Shown in pieces: positions 56,493 through 64,000 of a stretch of DNA of 64,000 nt. The number at the start of each line of letters is the position of its first letter. Position 1 is the stretch's first letter. The notes under the pieces were generated by a model. That model saw only the letters and a list, made by a program, of their open reading frames with translations. It had not been told where the DNA came from and did no database searches. The translations under genes and the position numbers were made by a program. The stretch is from Saccharomonospora sp. CUA-673. Lineage in GTDB: Bacteria > Actinomycetota > Actinomycetes > Mycobacteriales > Pseudonocardiaceae. Location: positions 186,001 through 250,000 of the forward strand of contig NZ_MKKE01000011.1 in assembly GCF_001942305.1 (NCBI RefSeq), in the 5' to 3' direction.

Positions 56493-57344
56493 GTGCCCGT
56501 CGCCGTCGTCACCGACACCACCGCCCACCTGCCCGAAGGCTTCGCCGAACGACTCGGCATCCGGGTCGTGCCGCTGCACGTGCTCGTCGACGGTGCGCCC
56601 GCTCCGGGTGGCGCCGAGTTCGGACCGGAGGAGCTGGCCGACGCGTTGGCGCACAAGCGCATCGTGACGACCTCACGGCCGACCCCGGGAGAGTTCGCGT
56701 CGACGTTCCGCGCCGCCCTCGACGCCGGCGCCGACGCGGTCGTGTCGATCCATCTGTCGAAACGGCTGTCGGGCACGTGGGAGGCGGCGGTCCTGGCGGC
56801 CCAGGAGGTCGGGTCCGAGCGGGTGCGGGTGGTCGATTCGCGGACGACCGCGATGGGCCTCGGGTTCGCCGCGATCCACGCCGCCACCGCCGCCCGGGAC
56901 GGCGCGGACGCCGTGGCCGTCGAGGAAGCGGCGACGGCGACGGCGACACGGTCGCGCACGTTGTTCGTGGTCGAGACGCTCGAACATCTGCGGCGGGGCG
57001 GCCGGATCGGCCACGCCGCCGCGCTGCTCGGGACGGCGTTGCTGGTCAAACCCGTGCTGCACATGGAGGGCGGGGAGATCACCCCGCTCGAGAAGGTGCG
57101 GACCACGAACAGGGCGATGGGACGGTTGGTCGCCCTCGCCGAGGAGGCCGCCGGTGACGAGCGGGACGTCGAGGTCGCCGTGCACCACCTGGCCGCCCCG
57201 GAGCGCGCGGCCGAGCTCGCGACGCGCCTCGAGGAGCGGCTGCCCACCTCGAGCGGGTGTGTCGTGACCGAGCTGGGTGCCGTGATCGGCGCGCACACCG
57301 GCCCCGGTGTGCTGGGTGTCGTCGTGCAACGTCCGGTCACCTGA
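56493..57344 (+). CDS. DegV family fatty-acid-binding protein
   Basis: 283 residues of the DegV fold, which binds a fatty acid between two domains and in some bacteria supplies FakA kinase. Family markers: VAVVTDTTAHLPEGFAERLG, TSRPTPGEFASTFRAALDAG, VSIHLSKRLSGTWEAAVLAA, VVDSRTTAMGLGF and LFVVETLEHLRRGGRIGHAA. GTG at 56493 is preferred over 56484 on the leaderless spacing. Order matches Rv2417c. No fakA kinase gene lies nearby. Confidence 0.91.
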   Translation: MPVAVVTDTTAHLPEGFAERLGIRVVPLHVLVDGAPAPGGAEFGPEELADALAHKRIVTTSRPTPGEFASTFRAALDAGADAVVSIHLSKRLSGTWEAAVLAAQEVGSERVRVVDSRTTAMGLGFAAIHAATAARDGADAVAVEEAATATATRSRTLFVVETLEHLRRGGRIGHAAALLGTALLVKPVLHMEGGEITPLEKVRTTNRAMGRLVALAEEAAGDERDVEVAVHHLAAPERAAELATRLEERLPTSSGCVVTELGAVIGAHTGPGVLGVVVQRPVT

Positions 57345-57438
57345 GCCAGGTCTGTCCGAGCGGCCCCGGTGGGTGGGGCAGGGCATCGTAGTGGGCCCCG
57401 CCGACAGTCCCGGTTCGTCCGGGCGTGTGCGGCGTGAG

Positions 57439-57465
57439 TTGTCCACAACGCCCCGCTTGTCCACA
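57439..57465. promoter_or_regulatory. Pair of DnaA boxes upstream of comEA
   Basis: Two perfect TTGTCCACA boxes in the same orientation at 57439-57447 and 57457-57465, 18 bp start to start. TTGTCCACA is the high-GC actinobacterial DnaA box. No other origin features are present, so a regulatory or titration site is more likely than an origin. Confidence 0.65.
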
Positions 57466-57518
57466 GAATGCGAGATTGCCACTGCCGTGTGCGTCGCTGT
57501 GTTCCTAGCGTCGAGCGT

Positions 57519-58454
57519 GTGTTCGAGCAGACAACGCAGAAGCAAGGTCGGGACGGTACGACGCAGCGTCGGCTCGCCGACATCACCGACATCGCAACCG
57601 ACACCGACAGTGCCGAGGGGACCGGCGGCACCGACGCTGCCGAGATTTCGCCGGAGGCCCGTGATCCGGTCGGTGGGCGAGTGGGTCGCTGGGCGGAACG
57701 ATGGCTCCCACCGCGCGTCGCCGACGTCCTCGGCGACATGCCTGTGCGGATGCGGCCGCGTAATTCCGGTCCGCGACGGCGGCGCGTCGCCCTGAGCGTG
57801 GTGGCGGGGATCGCGGTCGCGTTGGGGGCCGTGGTCGTCGTGCTGGTGGGTCGGCCGTCGAGCGAGGCGCCGCCACCGTTGCCGGTGGCGCACGAGCAAC
57901 CCGCGAGCCCGGCGGCCACTCCGGAGCCCGACCCCGATGCCGGAACCGAGGACGCCGCGGTGGACCCCGGCCCCGAGGGCGATTCCGAACCCGACGAGCT
58001 CGTCGTCAGCGTCGTCGGCAAGGTGCGCGAACCCGGACTGGTCACCCTGCCCGCGGGCGCGCGGGTGGCCGAGGCGGTCGAGGCCGCAGGCGGCCCGCGG
58101 CCCGGGGCCGATCTGCTCTCGGTCAACCTCGCCCGCAAGCTCGTCGACGGCGAACAGCTCTACGTCGACGTGCCCGTGCCGCCGGGAATGGAGCCCCAGC
58201 CCGGTGACGGCGCCGAGGACGGGTCCGCTGTGGACGGTGCGGACGGCGACGGCGACGGCGGTCTCGTCTCGCTCAACTCCGCGGACCAGGACGAACTCGA
58301 GACGTTGTCGGGCGTGGGGGAGGTGACCGCGCAGCGGATCATCGAATGGCGCACCGAGCACGGCGGGTTCACCGCGATCGAGGAACTGCGTGAGGTCGAC
58401 GGCATCGGCGACAAGAAGTTCGAATCGCTGCGCGAGCACGTGAGCGTCTCGTGA
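57519..58454 (+). CDS. comEA: ComEA family helix-hairpin-helix DNA-binding protein
   Basis: About 311 residues. A 70-residue cytoplasmic head and a single membrane helix (VALSVVAGIAVALGAVVVVL) are followed by a Pro/Asp-rich linker, an SLBB domain (VVSVVGKVREPGLVTLPAGA) and the C-terminal pair of helix-hairpin-helix motifs (SADQDELETLSGVGEVTAQR, EELREVDGIGDKKFESL). It would hold DNA outside the membrane for ComEC. The start is uncertain: GTG 57519 or ATG 57468. It overlaps comEC by four bases (GTGA). Confidence 0.9.
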   Translation: MFEQTTQKQGRDGTTQRRLADITDIATDTDSAEGTGGTDAAEISPEARDPVGGRVGRWAERWLPPRVADVLGDMPVRMRPRNSGPRRRRVALSVVAGIAVALGAVVVVLVGRPSSEAPPPLPVAHEQPASPAATPEPDPDAGTEDAAVDPGPEGDSEPDELVVSVVGKVREPGLVTLPAGARVAEAVEAAGGPRPGADLLSVNLARKLVDGEQLYVDVPVPPGMEPQPGDGAEDGSAVDGADGDGDGGLVSLNSADQDELETLSGVGEVTAQRIIEWRTEHGGFTAIEELREVDGIGDKKFESLREHVSVS

Positions 58455-60958
58455 CGGCCCGGCTCGGCACGGCCGCGGACGTGCGGGCGGCCGCGCGCGG
58501 GGAGGACGGCAGGCGACCGCGCGACCTGCGGCTGGTGCCCGCGGCGCTCGCCGTGTGGGCGGGTGCGCTCGCGGGGCTGATGTGGGGCTGGGCGGCCGCG
58601 CTGGGGGCCGGTGTGGCGGCGGTGGTCGCCGGAGCCTGCTGTGCGGCCGCTGCCGAACCCGCGATGTCGTCGGCGCCCGCCCGCGGTTGCTGCCCGCGGC
58701 GCTGGCCCTGCTCACCTGCGGCCTGCTGGTGGCGGGCCCGCTGTCGGTGCGGCTCCACGCCGCCGAACACGATCCGATGCGCGCCGTCGCGGACGACGGG
58801 GCCACCGCCGACCTGCGGGTGGAGTTGCGGGAACGCCCGCGTCCACTGCGCACCGACACCGACGACGGCCTGGGCGCGGACTCGGTCGCCGACGAACGCC
58901 GCTCGGTGCTCGTCCCGGTCGAGGTCGTCGCGGCCCGCAGCCGCGGTGACGTCGTACCGAGCACCGGTCGCATGCTGGTGATCGCGCCAGCCGCAGGGTG
59001 GGGCGAACTGCTGCCCGGACAGCACGTGAGCACCGAGGCGTCGATGGCGCCGGCCCGGCCGGGGGAGCTGACCGTGGCGGTCGGTTACGTGCGCGGCCCG
59101 CCGGAACGGGTCGGCCCCGCGTCGTGGTGGCAACGGGGTGCGGCATCGCTGCGGGAGGGCCTGCGCGAGGCCTCGTCCGTGCTCGGTGACAGCGACGGCA
59201 CCGGAGGCGTCAGCGACGAGGCGGGTCTGCTGCCCGGCATCGTCACCGGTGACACGAGCGGACAGTCCCAGCAGGTCCGCCAGGACTTCCTCGACTCGGG
59301 CCTGTCCCACCTGACGGCCGTGAGCGGGACCCACGTGGCGATCGTGTGCGGCGCGGCCCTGCTGCTGGCGCGACTGCTGCGCTGCGGTCCCACCGGTTCG
59401 GCGTGCGTGGCGGGCGTGGTGCTCGTCGGCTTCGTGGTGATGGTGGGTTACCAGCCCAGCGTCCTGCGGGCCGGCGTGATGGGTGCCCTGGCGTTGGCGG
59501 CGCTCGTGCTCGGCAGACGCCGCTCGGCCGTGCCCGCGCTGGCCGTGGCGGTCTGCGTCCTGGTGCTCTACGACCCGGCGATGGCGACGAGCATGGCGTT
59601 CACGTTGTCGGTGGTCTCGACCGCCGGTCTGGTCTTCCTCGCCCCGCGCTGGGCCGCGTCACTGGGCCGGCGTGGCGTCCCACCCGGCGCGGCCGAGGCG
59701 CTGGCGGTGCCGGTCGCGGCGTTCCTGGTGACGGTGCCCGTGCTCGCCGGCATGGTCGGCGAGATCAGCATCGTGTCCGTCGTGGCGAACCTGCTGGCCA
59801 CGCCCGTCGTGGCACCGGTCATGGTGCTCGGCGTGCTGGCCACGGCCGTGGCGCCGCTGTGGCTCGGCGCGGCGAGGTACTGGTGCACCTCGCCGGACCC
59901 GGCGTGAGTTGGCTGCTGTGGGTCGCCCGGTACTCGGCGGCCGTCCCGGGCGCGTCGTGGACTGGCCACCCGGGTGGTCGGGCGGTCTGCTCGCGGCGGT
60001 GGTCACGGTCGCAGCGGTCGGCGCGCTGCGGTACCGCCCCGCGCGGATCGTTGTCGCGGTGGCCGTGGTCGCCGTGCTGATCGCGCTCGCGAGCGTGCGC
60101 GTGGTGGCACCCGGCTGGCCGCCCACCGGATGGTCGGTCGTGGCCTGCGACGTCGGACAGGGCGACGGGCTCGTGCTGTCCACCGGCGAACCCGGCCGCG
60201 CGGTCGTCGTCGACACCGGACCCGAACCCGGATCGCTCGGCGGCTGCCTGGATCGGCTGGGTGTCGAGCGCGTGCCGCTCGTGCTGATCACCCACCTGCA
60301 CGCCGACCACTTCGGTGGGCTGTCGGCGGTGTTCGACGGCCGGGCCGTCGGCGCGGTCGGGGTGGGACAGGGCCGGACGCCGTCGTGGGCGTGGCGCGCG
60401 GTCGTCGACGAGGCCCGCGCGAATCGGGTGCCGGTCGTCGAGCTCAACGTCGGCGAGCAGGTGCGCTGGAACGAGCTGACGCTGGACGTGCTCGGTCCGC
60501 ATTACGTCGCACCGGCGGCGCGCGAGGAGGCGGGCGACGGGACGGAGCACACGGAGTCCAGCGCGGACGGCACGGCGGTCAACGATGCCTCGGTGGTGGC
60601 TCGGGCCTCGACCCCCGCCGGGCGGGTGCTGCTGACCGGGGACATCGAGCTGGCCGCGCAGAGCGACCTGCTGGCACGTGGGGTCGACGTGGAGGCGGAG
60701 ATCCTGAAGGTTCCGCACCACGGCAGCAGGCACACCCACCACGAGTTCCTGACAGCGGTGCGTGCACGGGTCGCGCTGGTCAGCGTGGGCGCCGACAACA
60801 CCCACGGTCATCCGAACGACGAGATCATCCGCACCCTTCGCGGCGACGGTGCGCTGATCGCCCGCACCGACGAGGGAGGTGACATCGCGGTCGTGCCGGA
60901 CCCCGACGACGGGGAGCGCGGACCCCATGTCGTGCGACGGGGCCCCGACCGGCGTTGA
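58451..60958 (+). CDS. comEC: ComEC/Rec2 DNA uptake channel; three frameshifts in sequence
   Basis: About 836 residues. N-terminal membrane segments, an OB-like DUF4131 region, then the competence domain: GLLPGIVTGDTSGQSQQVRQ, SGLSHLTAVSGTHVAIVCGA and a dense helix bundle. The C-terminal metallo-beta-lactamase domain has DVGQGDGLVLS, THLHADHFGGL and KVPHHGSRHTHH, which suggests an active nuclease-type site. Single bases are missing near 58680, 59876 and 59957. The short piece between the last two reads VLVHLAGPGVSWLLWVARYS. Forms an operon with comEA; the type IV pilus partners are not in the window. Confidence 0.9.
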
Positions 60959-60998
60959 CCACCGATCAGGGCCCCGTGCGCGGACGTGGGGGTCGGGC

Positions 60999-62261
60999 TC
61001 AGCTGCCCAGGACCTCGTTGACCGCGGCCGCCGACGGCGGGACGGTCGCCTTCGGGCCGACCCGGTCCTCGACCGCGTCGAGGGTCTTCAGACCGTCGCC
61101 GGTGATCAGCAGGACCGTCTCGGCGTCCGGGTCGATCTTGCCGGCCTCGATGAGCTTCTTCGCCGTCGCGACCGTCACGCCGCCCGCGGTCTCGGTGAAG
61201 ATGCCCTCGGTGCGCGCCAGCAGACGGATGCCCTCGACGACCTCCTCGTCCGAGACGTCCTCGATCGCCCCGCCGGTGCGGTTGACCGTGTCGAGCACGT
61301 ACGGACCGTCGGCCGGGTTGCCGATCGCCAGCGACCGCGCGATCGTGTCCGGCTTCACCGGCTGCACGACGTCGTGACCGTTGCGGAACGCGGCCGACAC
61401 GGGGGAGCAGCCCGTGGCCTGCGCACCGAAGATCGTGTACGGCGAGTCGTCGACCAGGCCCAGCTGTGCCAGCTCCTTGAAGCCCTTGTCGACCTTCGTC
61501 AGCTGCGAACCGGAGGCGATCGGGACGACGATCTGCTCGGGCAGTCGCCAGCCCAGCTGCTCGGCCACCTCGTAGCCGAGGGTCTTCGAACCCTCCGAGT
61601 AGTAGGGCCGGACGTTGACGTTCACGAACGCCCAGGACTCGTGCTCGGCGGCCAGCTCGGTGGCCAGTCGGTTGACGTCGTCGTAGTTGCCGTCGACCGC
61701 GAGCAGTGCACCGTCGTACACCGCCGTGGTGAGGATCTTCGCGCGCTCGAGCGACGACGGGATCAGCACCACGGACTGCCAGCCCGCACGGGCGGCGGCC
61801 GCGGCCACGGCGTTCGCGAGGTTGCCGGTCGACGGGCACGCGAGCGTGTCGAAACCGAACTCGCGCGCCGCGGCCAGCGCCACGGCGACCACGCGGTCCT
61901 TGAACGAATGGGTCGGGTTGCCGGTGTCGTCCTTCACCCAGAGACGCTTCACGCCGAGCGCCTTCGCGAGGTTGTCGGCACGCACCAGCCTCGTACAGCC
62001 CGGTTCGGTGTTCGGGATCTCCTCGACGTTCGAGGGCACCGGAAGCAGCTTCTTGTAACGCCAGATGTTGCGCGGCCCGGCCTCGATGTCCTCCCGGCGC
62101 ACCCGGCCGAAGTCGTAGGCGACCTCGAGCGGCGAGAAGTCTTCGGCGGACACGAACTCCGGCGCCAGTGGCTGCCGGTGCCCCTCTTCCTTCGACACCA
62201 GTTCGACGGCCGGACCGAGGTCGACGGCGCGCGTGGTGGAGGTTGTGAGGGCTGCGGTCAT
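60999..62261 (-). CDS. thrC: Threonine synthase
   Basis: PLP enzyme converting O-phosphohomoserine to threonine, 420 residues. The PLP lysine is in THSFKDRVVAVALAAAREFG; STGNLANAVAAAAARAG and PIASGSQLTKVDKGFKELAQ follow. An N-terminal extension of about 50 residues (APEFVSAEDFSPLEVAYDF) places it in the plant-like class, whose plant members are activated by S-adenosylmethionine. ATG at 62261 follows AAAGGAA. A SAM-I-type riboswitch lies directly upstream. It is convergent to comEC. Confidence 0.93.
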   Translation of the reverse strand: MTAALTTSTTRAVDLGPAVELVSKEEGHRQPLAPEFVSAEDFSPLEVAYDFGRVRREDIEAGPRNIWRYKKLLPVPSNVEEIPNTEPGCTRLVRADNLAKALGVKRLWVKDDTGNPTHSFKDRVVAVALAAAREFGFDTLACPSTGNLANAVAAAAARAGWQSVVLIPSSLERAKILTTAVYDGALLAVDGNYDDVNRLATELAAEHESWAFVNVNVRPYYSEGSKTLGYEVAEQLGWRLPEQIVVPIASGSQLTKVDKGFKELAQLGLVDDSPYTIFGAQATGCSPVSAAFRNGHDVVQPVKPDTIARSLAIGNPADGPYVLDTVNRTGGAIEDVSDEEVVEGIRLLARTEGIFTETAGGVTVATAKKLIEAGKIDPDAETVLLITGDGLKTLDAVEDRVGPKATVPPSAAAVNEVLGS

Positions 62262-62276
62262 CGCGAGGTTCCTTTC

Positions 62277-62405
62277 CTCATCTGCCCCGCTGGCACGGGT
62301 CGGAATTAGCACCGTTGTCGTCAGCTACCTCGCGGGATCGAGATGACAGGCTGACGCCGGTTGCCGGGGCTTCGCAGGGCCGTTCCCTCTGCCCCTCTTG
62401 ATGAG
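62277..62405 (-). ncRNA. SAM-I (S-box) riboswitch upstream of thrC
   Basis: Read on the minus strand: P1 CTCATC pairs with GATGAG at the two ends; ATCAAGAGGGGCAGAGGGAA is the kink-turn and P2 region; GGCCCTGCGAAGCCCCGGCA then ACC gives the conserved GGCCC-GAAG-C-GGCAACC core; P3 is CGTCAGC with GCTGACG; then GGTGCTAATTCC and P4. All SAM-I landmarks occur in order. The 3' P1 strand abuts the ribosome-binding site (GATGAGGAAAGGAACC, ATG 16 nt later), and no terminator hairpin is seen, so control is probably at translation. Confidence 0.9.
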
Positions 62406-62520
62406 CGGTATTCGATTGTCGGCCGTATGCCTGCGCGGCGCGTTGTGCGTCCAGCCTAGGCCATCGGGTTCGGCGGCTGCCATGCCTGTGCGGTCCGGAT
62501 CACCGTGGGATGATCGGCGT

Positions 62521-63500
62521 GTGACAGCTTCCCCCGCCCCCGGATCGCCGCTTCACCTCGTGCTCGGCGACGAGGATCTCCTCGTCGACCGTGCCGTGCA
62601 GGCTGCCGTCGACGCCGCGCGGAAGGTGGACGCCACGGCGGAGCTGACCCGCACCAAGGTCTCCGACATCACCCCTCCTGAGCTGGCAGAACTCGTCAGT
62701 CCGTCGCTGTTCAGCGAGGGCCGGGTGATCGTCTTGGAGCAGGCCCAGGACATCGGACAGGAGCTCGCCGACGCCGTCGGCGGGTATCTGAAGGACCCCG
62801 CCGACGGCATCACGCTCGTCGTCGTGCACTCCGGCGGCGGCCGCAGCAAGGCCGCGAAATCGCTGCCGGCGGCACTGCGGAAAGCCGGCGCCGAGGTCAC
62901 CGAATGCCCGAAGATCACCAAACCGGCTGAACGGGAGTCGTTCGTTCGGGCCGAGGTCAAGCGCGTGGGCGGCCGGATCGACGCCGCCGGTGTGTCCGCG
63001 CTCGTCGACGCGGTTGGCTCCGACCTGCGGGAACTGTCGTCGGCGGCCACTCAGCTGGTCGCGACTCCGGTGGGCGGATCGACGAGGAGGCGGTGCGCCG
63101 GTACCACCGCGGGAAGGCGGATGTCACCGGCTTCCTCGTCGCGGAGAAGGCCGTCGGCGGCGACCGCGCGGCCGCGCTCGAGACGCTGCGGTGGGCCCAG
63201 CAGATCGGGGTGCCGCACGTGCTGATCGCGGACGCCCTCGCCGACGCCGTCCGCACCGTCGCCCGCGTGTCCGCAGCGGGCCGGGGGAACCCGAACCAGT
63301 TGGCCGGCGAGCTCGGTATGCCGCCGTGGAAGATCCGCAAGGCGCAGGGGCAGACCCGCGGCTGGAGCGCCGGCGGTCTCGCGGAGGCGATGCGCACCGT
63401 CGCGCGTGTCAACGCCGAGGTCAAGGGCGCCGCCGCCGACCCCGACTACGCCCTGGAACGCGCCGTCCTCGACGTCATCGGTGCGAAGGAATCGCGCTGA
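62521..63500 (+). CDS. holA: DNA polymerase III delta subunit, one frameshift in sequence
   Basis: Clamp-loader subunit that opens the beta clamp, about 326 residues. LVLGDEDLLVDRAVQAAVDA begins the protein; DITPPELAELVSPSLFSEGR and VGGYLKDPADGITLVVVHSG follow. One base is missing near 63073; restored sequence is GRIDEEAVRRYHRGKADVTG, then WAQQIGVPHVLIADALADAV and the C-terminal LGMPPWKIRKAQGQTRGW. GTG at 62521 has no Shine-Dalgarno. Adjacent to comEC and rpsT as in mycobacteria. Confidence 0.93.
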
Positions 63501-63503
63501 ACC

Positions 63504-63575
63504 GCCAACACCGCGACACAGGCTGCCAACACGGCGACGCGAACTGCTGACACGGCGACGTGGGGTGCTGACACG
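63504..63575. repeat. Tandem 21-bp intergenic repeat array B
   Basis: Three full 21-bp units (63504, 63525, 63546) and a partial one (63567), with the same consensus as array A at 20822, GC(C/T)(A/G)ACACGGCGACG-rich. It begins three bases after the holA stop and ends at the terminator stem. Confidence 0.8.
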
Positions 63576-63612
63576 ACTGAGGCCCGGTTCCCTGTGGGAA
63601 CCGGGCCTCAGT
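63576..63612. terminator. Bidirectional terminator between holA and rpsT
   Basis: ACTGAGGCCCGGTTCCC-TGT-GGGAACCGGGCCTCAGT is a perfect 17-bp inverted repeat (effective loop of about 5 nt) between convergent genes. Confidence 0.9.
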
Positions 63613-63628
63613 GGTCACGAGGGGAAGC

Positions 63629-63889
63629 TCAGAGCTTGTTCACGCGCTGGGCCATGGCCGACTTCTTGTTCGCGGCCTGGTTCTTGTGGATGACGCCCTT
63701 GCTGGCGGCCTTGTCGAGCTGGCGGCCCGCGGCCTGCTGCAGCGTGACGGCCTTGTCCTTGTCACCGGACTCGGCGGCCTCGCGGAACTTGCGGATCGAG
63801 GTCTTCACCGCGGACTTGACGGCCTGGTTGCGCTGACGGCGCTTCTCGTTGGTCTTGATGCGCTTCATCTGCGACTTGATGTTTGCCAC
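63629..63889 (-). CDS. rpsT: 30S ribosomal protein S20
   Basis: 86 residues: [20 protein letters not shown] at the start, [16 protein letters not shown] and [20 protein letters not shown] later. GTG at 63889 lies 7 nt after AAGGAG and begins the conserved sequence, so the longer frame from 63910 is rejected. Order holA-rpsT convergent is as in mycobacteria. Confidence 0.97.
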   Translation of the reverse strand: MANIKSQMKRIKTNEKRRQRNQAVKSAVKTSIRKFREAAESGDKDKAVTLQQAAGRQLDKAASKGVIHKNQAANKKSAMAQRVNKL

Positions 63890-64000
63890 GGGGGCACTCC
63901 TTCGGTTCATGCGGCCGCCACGATCGGCGGTGCGGATTCGCGATTCGTCGCCGCGCTCGTGTCGGCACCGGCTGAGCCGGTCTTCCTCCCTGGCGGAATG
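63890..64000. other. Upstream region of rpsT at the window edge
   Basis: The rpsT leader; only its Shine-Dalgarno is recognised. No supported gene enters from the right edge. Confidence 0.35.

Noticed and set aside
57439..57465. Chromosomal origin at the DnaA boxes
   Set aside because: Only two boxes, no AT-rich unwinding region and no dnaA, dnaN or gyrB genes nearby.

Overview
This is a very GC-rich stretch of an actinobacterial chromosome, most likely from the Pseudonocardiaceae (inference). Much of the gene order matches the mycobacterial Rv2413c-Rv2469c and Rv2726c-Rv2733c blocks: HNH / ctaJ / DUF5130 / pepN / DsbA-like / rpiB / nei; gluABCD; miaB / miaA / dapF; folC / DUF4233 / ndk / rne / rplU / rpmA / obgE / proB; nadD / rsfS / gpgP / octT / degV / comEA / comEC / holA / rpsT. 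Proteins tied to mycothiol and methylglucose-lipopolysaccharide chemistry support the assignment. No rRNA, tRNA, CRISPR array, prophage or transposase was seen.

Layout. 0-7 kb: MscS channel, HNH endonuclease, an orphan gene for a 145-residue peptide built of 19 GTRVT repeats, CtaJ, DUF5130, aminopeptidase N and a mycothiol-linked DsbA-like protein. 7-13 kb: a sulfur-flavoured island (YeiH-type exporter, MetNIQ uptake, OsmC, cysteine dioxygenase, rhodanese) whose promoters share a -10 box followed by an inverted repeat. 13-20.5 kb: IclR regulator, ethanolamine ammonia-lyase, desaturase, metallo-hydrolase, RpiB, Nei and a DUF222-HNH protein. 20.5-24.5 kb: a repeat-rich gap, then the gluABCD glutamate-type ABC transporter. 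24.6-36.5 kb: miaB to ndk, with a Tat-exported PhoD phosphatase and an HxlR/reductase pair inserted. 36.5-42.5 kb: an ABC-2 exporter, a BioQ-like regulator facing bioB across twin operators, and a secreted subtilase. 43-50 kb: rne, rplU, rpmA, obgE, proB. 50-54 kb: MFS transporter and a RecQ helicase fused to a phosphoribosyltransferase-like domain. 54-64 kb: nadD to rpsT, with threonine synthase under a SAM-I riboswitch.

Sequence quality matters here. Sixteen genes, several probably essential (nadD, holA), are broken by 20 frameshifts. In every gene the reading frame closes if exactly one base is added per break. These look like systematic one-base drop-outs in the assembly, so the genes are annotated as intact CDS across the break.

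The most unusual items are the GTRVT repeat peptide, the shared promoter/operator motif of the sulfur island, the SAM riboswitch on threonine synthase, two 21-bp repeat arrays placed just outside terminators, a nested 133-bp inverted repeat, the helicase-phosphoribosyltransferase fusion, an IF2-N-like domain on RNase E/G, and a recurring leaderless start (TAnnnT box about 7 nt before GTG or ATG).
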